This document shows, in pieces, positions 19,712-27,106 of a stretch of 64,000 nucleotides of DNA. Made by a program: the position numbers and the translations under genes. How positions within the stretch are numbered: the first letter of the stretch is position 1; the number at the start of each line of letters is the position of its first letter. This stretch comes from Aureispira anguillae (lineage in GTDB: Bacteria; Bacteroidota; Bacteroidia; Chitinophagales; Saprospiraceae), in NCBI RefSeq assembly GCF_026000115.1, contig NZ_AP026867.1, positions 5,568,001-5,632,000 on the forward strand, in the 5' to 3' direction. The notes below the pieces were generated by a model, which was not told the DNA's origin, ran no database searches, and saw nothing but the letters and a program-made list of their open reading frames with translations.

Positions 19712-20122
19712 CTATATATCCGTACCTTCTGTCAAATAGAAAGGATAAACCATATTCTTACGAGAGTTGGTTCCCTTAATGTCATAAGTGATGTTGATAT
19801 CCAGCTTGCCTTCCAATTGATCTTTATCATCAATAACAATAGATACCAAGTTGATTCTAGGCTCATAATATAAAATAGCCGTTGCGATCAAATCTTCTAT
19901 CCTTGTTTTGGTAGAAGTGGAAATAGAAGAAAACACCATACTGTGCAAGTCACAACCATAGCTGGGGTTCATGACCCGTTCTCCAGGTGTTGTTGATAAT
20001 AGAATAAAAATAGATTCTGCTATATCTCTATCATCGTGAGAAAGCTCTAAACCTTCCGTGCTTTCCAAAAACCTTGGGGGGAAACTCCACCCAGAACCTA
20101 AAAATGATTTATTCTCTGCCAT
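19712..20122 (-). CDS. GPW/gp25 family baseplate protein
   Basis: A 136-residue gp25/TssE/Afp9-type protein. The segment DIAESIFILLSTTPGERVMNPSYGCDLHSMVF has the family hallmark: a helix, then PGER and an asparagine-proline turn, followed by a helix with TRIEDLIATAILYYEPRI. These proteins sit in the baseplate wedge and nucleate sheath assembly. It is downstream of the LysM adaptor gene, the conserved order in CIS clusters. Confidence 0.93.
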   Translation of the reverse strand: MAENKSFLGSGWSFPPRFLESTEGLELSHDDRDIAESIFILLSTTPGERVMNPSYGCDLHSMVFSSISTSTKTRIEDLIATAILYYEPRINLVSIVIDDKDQLEGKLDINITYDIKGTNSRKNMVYPFYLTEGTDI

Positions 20123-20273
20123 CTTTTATAATTTAATACTTTATGATTTTTATCAAAAAAACACCTTGGATATAATACCATCTTATTTCCAATAGACCTT
20201 CAATGATAAAATTCAGCGATCATAAAGTAATGATTCTATTATTTTGCTTGTATTTTGAGGGGTCTATTTACGA

Positions 20274-21224
20274 CTAGGCTTCATAGACTTTCGATGGAAA
20301 ATTTTTATAGTATTGTTTGGTCTTTTTTGTTCCAATCAATTCCTCCATTTGTTGATACTCCGACTCCTCATGCACATGCCCTACCTTTATATCTTCATAG
20401 TCTCCTAGGTATTTATCATTTAGCATATGAATCGATGGAAAGATCATCTTGGTTCCCTCTTTTAGATCCCAATCAATCATATTGTTGTATTCTGCTACTG
20501 CCGAACAAATTTTGCTATCGTGACGCCCATAAATACGCTCACAATACATGGTCATTTTATCTCCATGTGTGATGTCTATATAATGCGTTAAATCTGGCGA
20601 TTTTCCTAAAGGACGAGCTTCTGGAGCAATTTCTGATTCAATCTTCAAGGTAATTTCTGCCTTTACAGGTTCTCCCTTTAAGCTAAACAATTGAAGATGC
20701 ACATCGCATGAATTCAAGGTTCCCTTAAATACAGCAGGTTTTTTTTCTCCATTGCTATTTCCTGTATCTGGGAAAATATTCCCCCACACCATTTTTAAAT
20801 ACGGAGGTCCATGAATTTCTGGCTCATACCCATAAACAGTATTTTGCAGCAAATCTAGATGCCCACGAATACTAGGCGTTTTTTTATCTGGCAATAAAAA
20901 TTGATCTTTCATCTTATCGTCAATGGGTACAATCCCCGTTGCATCGGCATAAAACTTAAACTCTAACTCCATCTTACTATACCCCTTGAAGGCAGATGGT
21001 GGAGCGGATGCTCCTGGGGTAGCAGTTCCTAGTTGTTGATTATTAGAATTTTCATCTTTACCACCAACTGATTCGATTTTAAAACTATATTTTAAGTCCT
21101 GAGGATTGACCTGTACCTTAAAGGTAGAAATCTCAGTATCTGTACAATCTACGGTTTTGTGAGCAGTAATGGTTAACCTTGCAATACCGTCATCACTTCC
21201 CTTTCCTACTGATGGAACAGCCAT
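20274..21224 (-). CDS. CIS tube-adaptor protein with LysM-like domain (Afp7-like)
   Basis: A 316-residue protein. The N-terminal half (FKVQVNPQDLKYSFKIESVGG, then FKGYSKMELEFKFYADATG) is a CIS-tube-type adaptor domain. A LysM-like module follows at about residues 235-285 (DKMTMYCERIYGRHDSKICSA and GTKMIFPSIHML). Proteins of this kind (Afp7, gp53/54-like) connect tube, spike and baseplate. The terminator at 21309-21337, just upstream, separates it from the two small exported-protein genes, so it and the baseplate genes probably have their own promoter. Confidence 0.82.
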   Translation of the reverse strand: MAVPSVGKGSDDGIARLTITAHKTVDCTDTEISTFKVQVNPQDLKYSFKIESVGGKDENSNNQQLGTATPGASAPPSAFKGYSKMELEFKFYADATGIVPIDDKMKDQFLLPDKKTPSIRGHLDLLQNTVYGYEPEIHGPPYLKMVWGNIFPDTGNSNGEKKPAVFKGTLNSCDVHLQLFSLKGEPVKAEITLKIESEIAPEARPLGKSPDLTHYIDITHGDKMTMYCERIYGRHDSKICSAVAEYNNMIDWDLKEGTKMIFPSIHMLNDKYLGDYEDIKVGHVHEESEYQQMEELIGTKKTKQYYKNFPSKVYEA

Positions 21225-21308
21225 ACGTATTTGAATTTTTGAGGATAAATAAATCTAATTTTTCATAATAGATTTATAAAAAAAAAAGACTTTGCTTCTA
21301 AAATTAAA

Positions 21309-21337
21309 AAAACCCTTTGGAAATTCCAAAGGGTTTT
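21309..21337 (-). terminator. Terminator after the second small exported-protein gene
   Basis: A 12-bp perfect stem (21309-21320 with 21326-21337) and 5-base loop are followed on the minus strand by TTTTTAATTT. It lies 25 bases after the stop of the 96-residue protein gene and before the LysM gene. Confidence 0.85.
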
Positions 21338-21361
21338 CATTATTAATCGTTTATTTTTTAA

Positions 21362-21652
21362 CTATAAAGGACTTGAGGGTAATTGAAATTTGCTAGCTGC
21401 CTCATTTGTTCCTGCTCCAGGACTACCATAATACATTTTTGAACGCCCTGTTTCTGTATCCCACACCAACATGTAATAAACCAGATCATCATCTCCTTCA
21501 AGTTCAACTTGAAATTGCATCTGATATTTTCCTGTCCCATAAGTAGTTTGAGGAGCATTATCCGCTTGGGCTGGGCTGGCCGATTGAATTAGAAAAGCAA
21601 CTGCAAAGATAATGGCAGCGACCCCTAGTAAGCGTTGTGTTATCTTATCCAT
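21362..21652 (-). CDS. Small exported protein, paralogue 2 in the CIS locus
   Basis: A 96-residue protein with a clear signal peptide (basic MDKITQR, hydrophobic LLGVAAIIFAVAFLI, cleavage after SPAQA). The mature part of about 66 residues contains TYGTGKYQMQF, LVWDTETGRSKMYYG and the ending KFQLPSSPL. The same motifs occur in the neighbouring gene, so the two are paralogues. I recognise no family. LVWDTETGRSKMYYG suggests a small two-stranded module with a tryptophan. It lies inside the CIS locus between PAAR and LysM genes, with terminators on both sides of the pair. It could be a periplasmic accessory, an immunity-type factor or an unrelated cassette. Confidence 0.7.
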   Translation of the reverse strand: MDKITQRLLGVAAIIFAVAFLIQSASPAQADNAPQTTYGTGKYQMQFQVELEGDDDLVYYMLVWDTETGRSKMYYGSPGAGTNEAASKFQLPSSPL

Positions 21653-21769
21653 AATATTTGATCGTTTATATTGAAGTAATTAGATAGTATTTATCTAAAA
21701 TAAGCTAAATCAAATTAAATGCCAATTATATTAATGTGAATCTTATTATTTTATCATTTCTACTATTCA

Positions 21770-22086
21770 CTATAAAGGACTTGAGGGTAAATCAAATTTG
21801 TTTGCTGCTGAATTTGTACCATCTGATACATTCCCATAATACATTTTTGAACGCCCTGTTTCTGTATCCCATACTAAAATAAACCAGCTAGACCTATCAT
21901 CACTTCCCATTACAGTTGATAATTCCATCTGATATTTTCCAGCCCCATAGACAGTTTGAGGAGTATTGGTTGCTTGGGCTGGGCTAATTGAAAACACAAG
22001 TGCAGCTGCGCCAAAAAGCATTAAACTAAACGTACTAAAGACTAAGGCAATGCCTTTGCATTTTCTAAAAAAGTTGTTGATTTCAT
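21770..22086 (-). CDS. Small exported protein, paralogue 1, with a probable -1 frameshift near its start
   Basis: Paralogue of the next gene, sharing TVYGAGKYQMEL, the identical LVWDTETGRSKMYYG and the ending KFDLPSSPL. The first in-frame ATG is at 22021 and gives 83 residues with a short, uncharged export signal. An ATG at 22086 (after AACAAGG) begins MKSTTFL in the next frame, meets the heptamer T-TTT-TTA at 22072-22066 in zero frame, and stops at 22044-22042. A -1 slip there joins RKCKGIALVF to the main frame, giving about 105 residues with a proper basic n-region and long hydrophobic core. Either programmed slippage, a real indel or a sequencing error in six T is possible. The mature part is intact. 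Confidence 0.6.
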
Positions 22087-22385
22087 CCTTGTTAATTATT
22101 TAGATTTTAATGAATTGAGTTAAACTCATTGGGAATAAATAGATTACAATAATATGCTTTTTTTTTCTAAAAAAACAATCTATAGCCTTAGATTCAGAGA
22201 AAGAGAAATAGTGTTTTAGACTGTTTTAAATTCTTTTAAAGTGTGTTTAATTTTTTATGGCAAAAAATCAGCCTGCCTTTAATTTCTGTAGGTTTTTTCC
22301 CTCTATTAATTCTACCTAAATCTTGTCCTTGTTGCCGATTGTAAAATTAAGATAACAAGCAACAACTATCTTTATAAAAACAGTA

Positions 22386-22416
22386 GAGACCTAAGAGCAA
22401 ATTGCCCTTAGGTCTC
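22386..22416 (-). terminator. Terminator after the PAAR gene
   Basis: Arms 22386-22395 and 22407-22416 pair perfectly, and the loop itself can pair further. On the minus strand a T-rich tract follows. It ends the transcript from the PAAR gene, 30 bases after its stop. Confidence 0.82.
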
Positions 22417-22446
22417 CAACTATTAATATCGTTTTTTGCTTTGATC

Positions 22447-22737
22447 CTACCCAATCATAACGGTAAATTCACCCAATACGATAGAACCACCATGCGCACA
22501 ACTATCGCCAAGTCGAGCCGCAGGCATTCCACCAATAAGAACCGTAGCAGAACCTGCTGCAATGGTATCAGGAGGGCCAACACATACACACATATCGCCA
22601 ACTAGAGCAGCTGGCAATTTTCCAATCATTACCGTTGGGCAACCTGGACCAACAATAGGTCCACCCACATGAGGAACAGGTCCTGTAGAAGCAGGACAAA
22701 CATGCATATCTGTTAATCTTGATGCTGGAGGTGCCAT
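22447..22737 (-). CDS. PAAR-domain spike tip protein
   Basis: A 96-residue protein covering one PAAR domain: MAPPASRLTDMHVCP at the start and two repeats of the type VMIGKLPAALVGD and VLIGGMPAARLGDSC. The histidine and cysteines near residues 12-14 and 79-81 (DSCAHGG) suit the metal site at the tip of the cone. PAAR proteins cap the VgrG spike and help pierce the target. The gene lies 62 bases after the VgrG-like gene. No C-terminal toxin extension is present. Confidence 0.93.
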   Translation of the reverse strand: MAPPASRLTDMHVCPASTGPVPHVGGPIVGPGCPTVMIGKLPAALVGDMCVCVGPPDTIAAGSATVLIGGMPAARLGDSCAHGGSIVLGEFTVMIG

Positions 22738-22799
22738 ATTTCTATTATTTATAGTTTATTATTATAATACTCTGCATATTTGTATGCAAAGTAATGTTA

Positions 22800-24674
22800 T
22801 TAATTAATCATTACCATTCCACCTTTAACGGTTAGCATACCGCCACCATCAACGGTTCCCATTCCAGAGCCTTTGACCTCAAACTGAGCGCCCTCTGCTT
22901 TGAAAGCCGCCGTTCCTTTAGCCTCAAAATTAACCTGAGCTTCAAATTTAACATTCATCCCCTTTCCTGTAATATCATTGGTTGCTTCCATAGCAATTCC
23001 TTTCCCCGCTGTCATCTTGATATCTCCCTTTACATCAATGGTCAAATCCTTATCAACCGTCATGGTTACCCCTGCAGAATCCAACAAAATATTGTTTTTA
23101 TTCACAGGATCATCAATAGTTATGGTATCGGCATCATCATTGACCTCTATCATCATTTCATCTTCAGTAATCAACTTAAAGATATTCTTGCCTGGTTCAT
23201 CTACAAATTCCAAACGCAACTTTCCCTTATTAAAAGAGATTGCCTTCATATAGTTTGGATCAGCAGGGTCATGGGCCTCCTCAGTTGTAATTTTGCGTTT
23301 ACTACTGTATAAAGATCCTAAAATCACAGGATAAGTTGGGTCATTATCTAAGAAACCAAGCAACACCTCATCTCCTACCTCTGGATAAAAAACAAATCCA
23401 CAATCTTCGGTCGCATAGACATGAGACATTCTGGCCCAAACACCTTCCCCTTCTAAGTTGTCAATAATCGGAATATTTACCAATACTCTATATTCCCCAT
23501 CTGGGTCTTCATGAATTTGGATAACAACCCCATGTTGCAGACCACCAATAGCAGGCAAACTACCACCAGCGCCCAAAGGAGTCGCCAAAGGATAACGTTC
23601 TAAATGGGTACGTTGCGGCAAGCCTAAACTAGCTTCTGTCGTCCATTGCCCATCCTTAACAATATGCCTTACTTTACTGATATAACCATCACCATTAAAA
23701 CGCGTTCCTATTGCTGCCAATTCCACCGTTTTTCCAACTACGATTTTTTCAGAACCAACAAAAGTTACTTTTCCTCTAATTCTAGACAAATGCCCTCGTT
23801 GGTAAATAGAATCCGCCCAAGATTGGATAAAGTCTTTAGTAATGGGAGTTGAGCTATGCACCAATTCCTTATGTTTTAGGACACCTGATAATTTAGCACT
23901 ATCTACATCTCCTTGTGCATTGACTGTTGGTTTTACACCAGCCGTGTTTTCGATCGCTTGAGCCGTATGATCCCAAAAATTAGCCTGAACGTCCTCATAT
24001 TGATAAGCAGCATCCATTTTTAGGTCCATTGCCATCAAATCAACTCCATACGTAACGATTACATCCGTTTTTTCGGATACCGTTGGCTTTTTAATACTAA
24101 TTTCACCATCATTAATGATCGTCACTAAACTATTCGCATCTGCTCTAGCTTGGATAAAATCCCAATCCGTTGAGTAATATTGAATTAGTTTTTTGTGTGT
24201 CGCAGTAGTAGCTTCCACATCTGCTGAGCCCTTGATTCCAGAATCTGCAATAATAGCCGAAATGATATCGGAATCTGTCTGTTCATAAAAAATCATATTT
24301 TTACGCCCCACAGTAAGCGCTAATGCCTCATCTCGACAAGTTAACGTTAGACAAGATGTTCCATTCTTAAAAAGCTTAATGCCATGTTCTATAATTAACC
24401 CCTTATAGATTGTTACCATGGTTGCTGTAGGGTCATGCGCTATCTTTATCTCGATTTCACCACCAGGTTCAAATATTGCTTGATCACTTTGTGGAAAGGT
24501 TTGTTTACGAGAATCACCATCAAAAATAACAACTTTGGCATAGGGAATTTTATTAACCTCCTTGACCACTTCAGTCTCTAAGACCATCATTACTTCTGGA
24601 ATTTTGGTACCGTCTACTGTTACTTCGAGGTTTACAATCCCACTTTTGAGTTTTTTTATTGGAGAATCAGCCAT
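22800..24674 (-). CDS. VgrG-like spike protein (Afp8-like)
   Basis: A 624-residue protein with a gp27-like N-terminal region (residues 1-370, including YYSTDWDFIQARADANS), a gp5-type OB fold (LQHGVVIQIHEDPDGEYRVLV to ARMSHVYATEDCGFVFYPEVG, DEVLLGFLDNDPTYPVILGS), and a C-terminal triple beta-helix with repeated D/K-G patterns (VTMTVDKDLTIDVKGDI and on). It would form the trimeric spike topped by the PAAR protein encoded next. It ends shortly after the helix with no cargo domain. Confidence 0.93.
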   Translation of the reverse strand: MADSPIKKLKSGIVNLEVTVDGTKIPEVMMVLETEVVKEVNKIPYAKVVIFDGDSRKQTFPQSDQAIFEPGGEIEIKIAHDPTATMVTIYKGLIIEHGIKLFKNGTSCLTLTCRDEALALTVGRKNMIFYEQTDSDIISAIIADSGIKGSADVEATTATHKKLIQYYSTDWDFIQARADANSLVTIINDGEISIKKPTVSEKTDVIVTYGVDLMAMDLKMDAAYQYEDVQANFWDHTAQAIENTAGVKPTVNAQGDVDSAKLSGVLKHKELVHSSTPITKDFIQSWADSIYQRGHLSRIRGKVTFVGSEKIVVGKTVELAAIGTRFNGDGYISKVRHIVKDGQWTTEASLGLPQRTHLERYPLATPLGAGGSLPAIGGLQHGVVIQIHEDPDGEYRVLVNIPIIDNLEGEGVWARMSHVYATEDCGFVFYPEVGDEVLLGFLDNDPTYPVILGSLYSSKRKITTEEAHDPADPNYMKAISFNKGKLRLEFVDEPGKNIFKLITEDEMMIEVNDDADTITIDDPVNKNNILLDSAGVTMTVDKDLTIDVKGDIKMTAGKGIAMEATNDITGKGMNVKFEAQVNFEAKGTAAFKAEGAQFEVKGSGMGTVDGGGMLTVKGGMVMIN

Positions 24675-24799
24675 TATATTTTATAAAATTAGTTGCTCAT
24701 TTTAATTGAATCGTTCACATTGATAATGTGTATATATACTCTTATAGAAAATGATTGGTTTGGATCGTTCAAACAATCAATAGTAAAAGATCACCCCCA

Positions 24800-24976
24800 T
24801 TAAGGTCTTAACTCATGATCTATAAGGTCTCTTACTCTATCCAAGCATTCTTGAATAAGCGACTCTCTATCCATTTTAGACAAGCCCTTTGCAAAAGATT
24901 TTTGTGCTTTGGATTGCTCTTTTGCATGCTTATTCACTTTTGTATTGAGTGTTAGTTTTTTTATAGAAATAGCCAT
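24800..24976 (-). CDS. DUF5908-type small CIS protein
   Basis: A 58-residue protein, MAISIKKLTLNTKVN followed by a basic helix and LIQECLDRVRDLIDHELRP. The beginning matches the short DUF5908 family found in CIS clusters between tube and spike genes. It is 15 bases downstream of the third tube gene and upstream of VgrG, the expected location. Its role is not established; the small size and basic N-terminus suggest an assembly factor. Confidence 0.75.
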   Translation of the reverse strand: MAISIKKLTLNTKVNKHAKEQSKAQKSFAKGLSKMDRESLIQECLDRVRDLIDHELRP

Positions 24977-24991
24977 AATATAATTTCGTGT

Positions 24992-25594
24992 TTAAAGAGG
25001 AGATGTAGGAATAACCAAACGCTCTATTTCTGTATAACCAAACTTAATTGTTTCTTTGATAGCCTCTCCACTATTGGTAGAACTCAAAGGAGATACCCCC
25101 CAACTTGTAGGGAAAGCTTCTCGAACCAAGAACCCAGCGACAGGAAAAGGAGAAGGAGAAGCGATAGGAGGAGGCGTTTGCATCATTGGGTGATGAATAT
25201 AAATTAACACATTTTTTTTAACAATTTGAGCCTCCCAAGTTTTTGCCGATTTCATTGTTTCTTGACACCAACCTGTAATAGGATCCAACCCAAAAGTCAT
25301 CATACCAATATGCCTTGGTCTCAAATAACGGGTTAACGTTAATTCTTCATTCTTCATGCTCTTAAAGATTGGTCTAGGAGAAGACCAGCCCGCCTCGTTA
25401 AAAGAATCTGTGTCAAAGGCAATGTTCAATCCATCCACCTCTGTAAAAGCATTTGCAACAGGGTCCAAAGCTCTAGTCATTAATGCAGTTGCCGAGCCAA
25501 AGAGTGTATCCGACTCTTCGAGGAATAAAACTTCGAAGAAAAAACTCGGAACTGGTTCATTCATGAACCCTATCAAATTTTTTAAAAAATCCAT
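24992..25594 (-). CDS. gp19-type tube/initiator protein (Afp5-like)
   Basis: A 200-residue T4 gp19/Hcp-like tube protein. It starts with PVPSFFFEVLFLEES and contains VDGLNIAFDTDSF, the family first and second strands, then ELTLTRYLRPRHI. It ends FGYTEIERLVIPTSPL. Divergence from the two upstream tube paralogues and its position next to the spike genes suggest the ring that joins tube and spike. A Pro/Ser-rich loop (MMQTPPPIASPSPFPV) interrupts the fold. Confidence 0.8.
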   Translation of the reverse strand: MDFLKNLIGFMNEPVPSFFFEVLFLEESDTLFGSATALMTRALDPVANAFTEVDGLNIAFDTDSFNEAGWSSPRPIFKSMKNEELTLTRYLRPRHIGMMTFGLDPITGWCQETMKSAKTWEAQIVKKNVLIYIHHPMMQTPPPIASPSPFPVAGFLVREAFPTSWGVSPLSSTNSGEAIKETIKFGYTEIERLVIPTSPL

Positions 25595-25640
25595 TGCTTA
25601 TTGAGTATTAATTAGTTTCTTAAGTCGTAAATTTCAAGCC

Positions 25641-26264
25641 TTAGAAAGAGATACCTCCTATCAAACTAGAAGCAGCACCTAATATAGAGCTAAGTAGGCC
25701 AGCTTCCATAGAAAACGATTGATACGTTATTTCAACTTCTTCTAGAGCTACTTCAGTATCCGCTTCAGCGTCCAAATTAGAAGGGGTAAATTTTGTTACA
25801 TAAGCTTGCTCCAATGTCCATGTAAAGATATGATTGTGCTTATCCCCTGAGAGCTCACTCAAATGAATAGTTACCGTTCTCATATCACTAAAGAAAGTAC
25901 CATTCGAAACATTGGTAAACCAATTAAAAAGGGTCTTATCGCCAACAAAAACCCCCTTTTTTAGAGTAACAGGAGAGTAAGAAGTTAAGGTAGGGCGACT
26001 TTGTTCGTAGAATTTTCCAGAATTGCCATCTCTAAATTTCATCGTTGCGATTTCGGCACCTAGACCATCCATTGCCTGAAAAGCAACACTTCCTGTAAAG
26101 CCACCGATACTAATTTCAAAAGAATACTTAGTCAATGGCCAATCTTTATAAACAGAATTACCTGCTGATACACTCTTAATTGCCTTTTGACCTATATTAA
26201 TTTTTTTCAAGTGTGATAAATCTGCTTTACCACCATCTCCTATATATGGATTTTCTTTTGCCAT
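25641..26264 (-). CDS. Second gp19-type tube protein with hydrophobic C-terminal tail
   Basis: A 207-residue tube protein (KYSFEISIGGFTGSVAFQAM, YEQSRPTLTSYSPVTLKKG, TKFTPSNLDAEADTEVALEEVEITY) with the same ending motif as the main tube protein plus an added Gly/Ser/Leu-rich tail of about 20 residues (GLLSSILGAASSLIGG). An N-terminal extension of roughly 50 residues precedes the fold. It is probably a minor or initiating ring rather than bulk tube. It follows the tube gene after an intervening terminator. Confidence 0.82.
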   Translation of the reverse strand: MAKENPYIGDGGKADLSHLKKINIGQKAIKSVSAGNSVYKDWPLTKYSFEISIGGFTGSVAFQAMDGLGAEIATMKFRDGNSGKFYEQSRPTLTSYSPVTLKKGVFVGDKTLFNWFTNVSNGTFFSDMRTVTIHLSELSGDKHNHIFTWTLEQAYVTKFTPSNLDAEADTEVALEEVEITYQSFSMEAGLLSSILGAASSLIGGISF

Positions 26265-26464
26265 TATCTTGGGAATTCAGAACATTAATGAATTGGATAC
26301 ATTGAACTTTAGTCGTATGATATAATTTCTATTTTGATAGAAATCACCGATTACACTAGGATAAAGCTCATTTTTGGAATTCCAATGTATTTTAGAGGAA
26401 CTTCAAAAAGAAAACAAGTAACTCTAAAGTACAAAACTTAGTTGAATAAAACAAATAAAAAAAT

Positions 26465-26494
26465 GACCTAGTAGAAAATGTATTCTACTAGGTC
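26465..26494 (-). terminator. Terminator after the main tube gene
   Basis: A 12-bp perfect stem (26465-26476 with 26483-26494) and 6-base loop are followed on the minus strand by CATTTTTTTATTTG. It lies 40 bases after the tube gene and would limit transcription of downstream spike genes relative to sheath and tube. Confidence 0.88.
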
Positions 26495-26531
26495 TATAAA
26501 TTAACTCTAGATTAATATCTAAGAGATTTGA

Positions 26532-27017
26532 TTAAGCTTTATCCAAAGTCCAAGATTCGATAGCTACCTCAATTTCTTCAACAGCTACTTCTGAATCAGC
26601 CTCAGCATCAAGAGCAGTAGGAGTGAATTTAACAGGAAACGCACCAGCTACTGTCCAAGTCATCATAACATCTTCAGCTTCGTCTAGCAATTCGATGATG
26701 ATTTGTTTACGTTCAGTACGGTTAGTAGCTCTTTCCCATTGGTATAAGTGCATCCAATCTTTTAGGTTAGCATCTCCAACAAACTCACCTTTTTTGAAAG
26801 TAATGTTGCTGTAAGTTGTTAAACCAGGTCTTTTTGACTTGTGCAATACCCCAGAAGCACCATCACGGTACTCCATAATAGAAACCTCTACTTCTAGTCC
26901 TTCAACCGTTTGGAATCCTAATTCAGGAAGACCGTCGATAGTGACACGGAAAGAGAATTTAGCTAATGGCCAAAAATCTGCTCCATTAAGCGGATGGCTT
27001 GCTTGATAATCAGACAT
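26532..27017 (-). CDS. Main inner-tube protein, gp19/Afp1-like
   Basis: A 161-residue Hcp-like tube protein. KFSFRVTIDGLPELGFQTVEG and SIMEYRDGASGVLHKSKRPGLTTYSNITFKKGEF are hallmark segments, and VKFTPTALDAEADSEVAVEEI is the conserved C-terminal strand pair. It forms the hexameric rings inside the sheath. The gene follows the sheath gene by 89 bases and precedes a strong terminator, consistent with high expression of the two bulk proteins. Confidence 0.93.
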   Translation of the reverse strand: MSDYQASHPLNGADFWPLAKFSFRVTIDGLPELGFQTVEGLEVEVSIMEYRDGASGVLHKSKRPGLTTYSNITFKKGEFVGDANLKDWMHLYQWERATNRTERKQIIIELLDEAEDVMMTWTVAGAFPVKFTPTALDAEADSEVAVEEIEVAIESWTLDKA

Positions 27018-27106
27018 AATATATATATTTTATAGTATTTTTTTTATAATAATATTTAAGCGACCAAGAATAAACTTGGCAAAAGATATCGACTAACTAA
27101 AGTAGT

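Noticed and set aside
21770-22021. Second small exported protein as a simple 83-residue gene starting at 22021
   Set aside because: The leader from this ATG has no basic residues and is very short compared with its paralogue; the upstream frame with a -1 slip gives a full signal peptide. It remains the fallback if the T run proves correct and no slippage occurs.
22800-24674. VgrG with toxin extension
   Set aside because: The protein ends soon after the C-terminal beta-helix; no extra domain follows, and the PAAR protein also has none.
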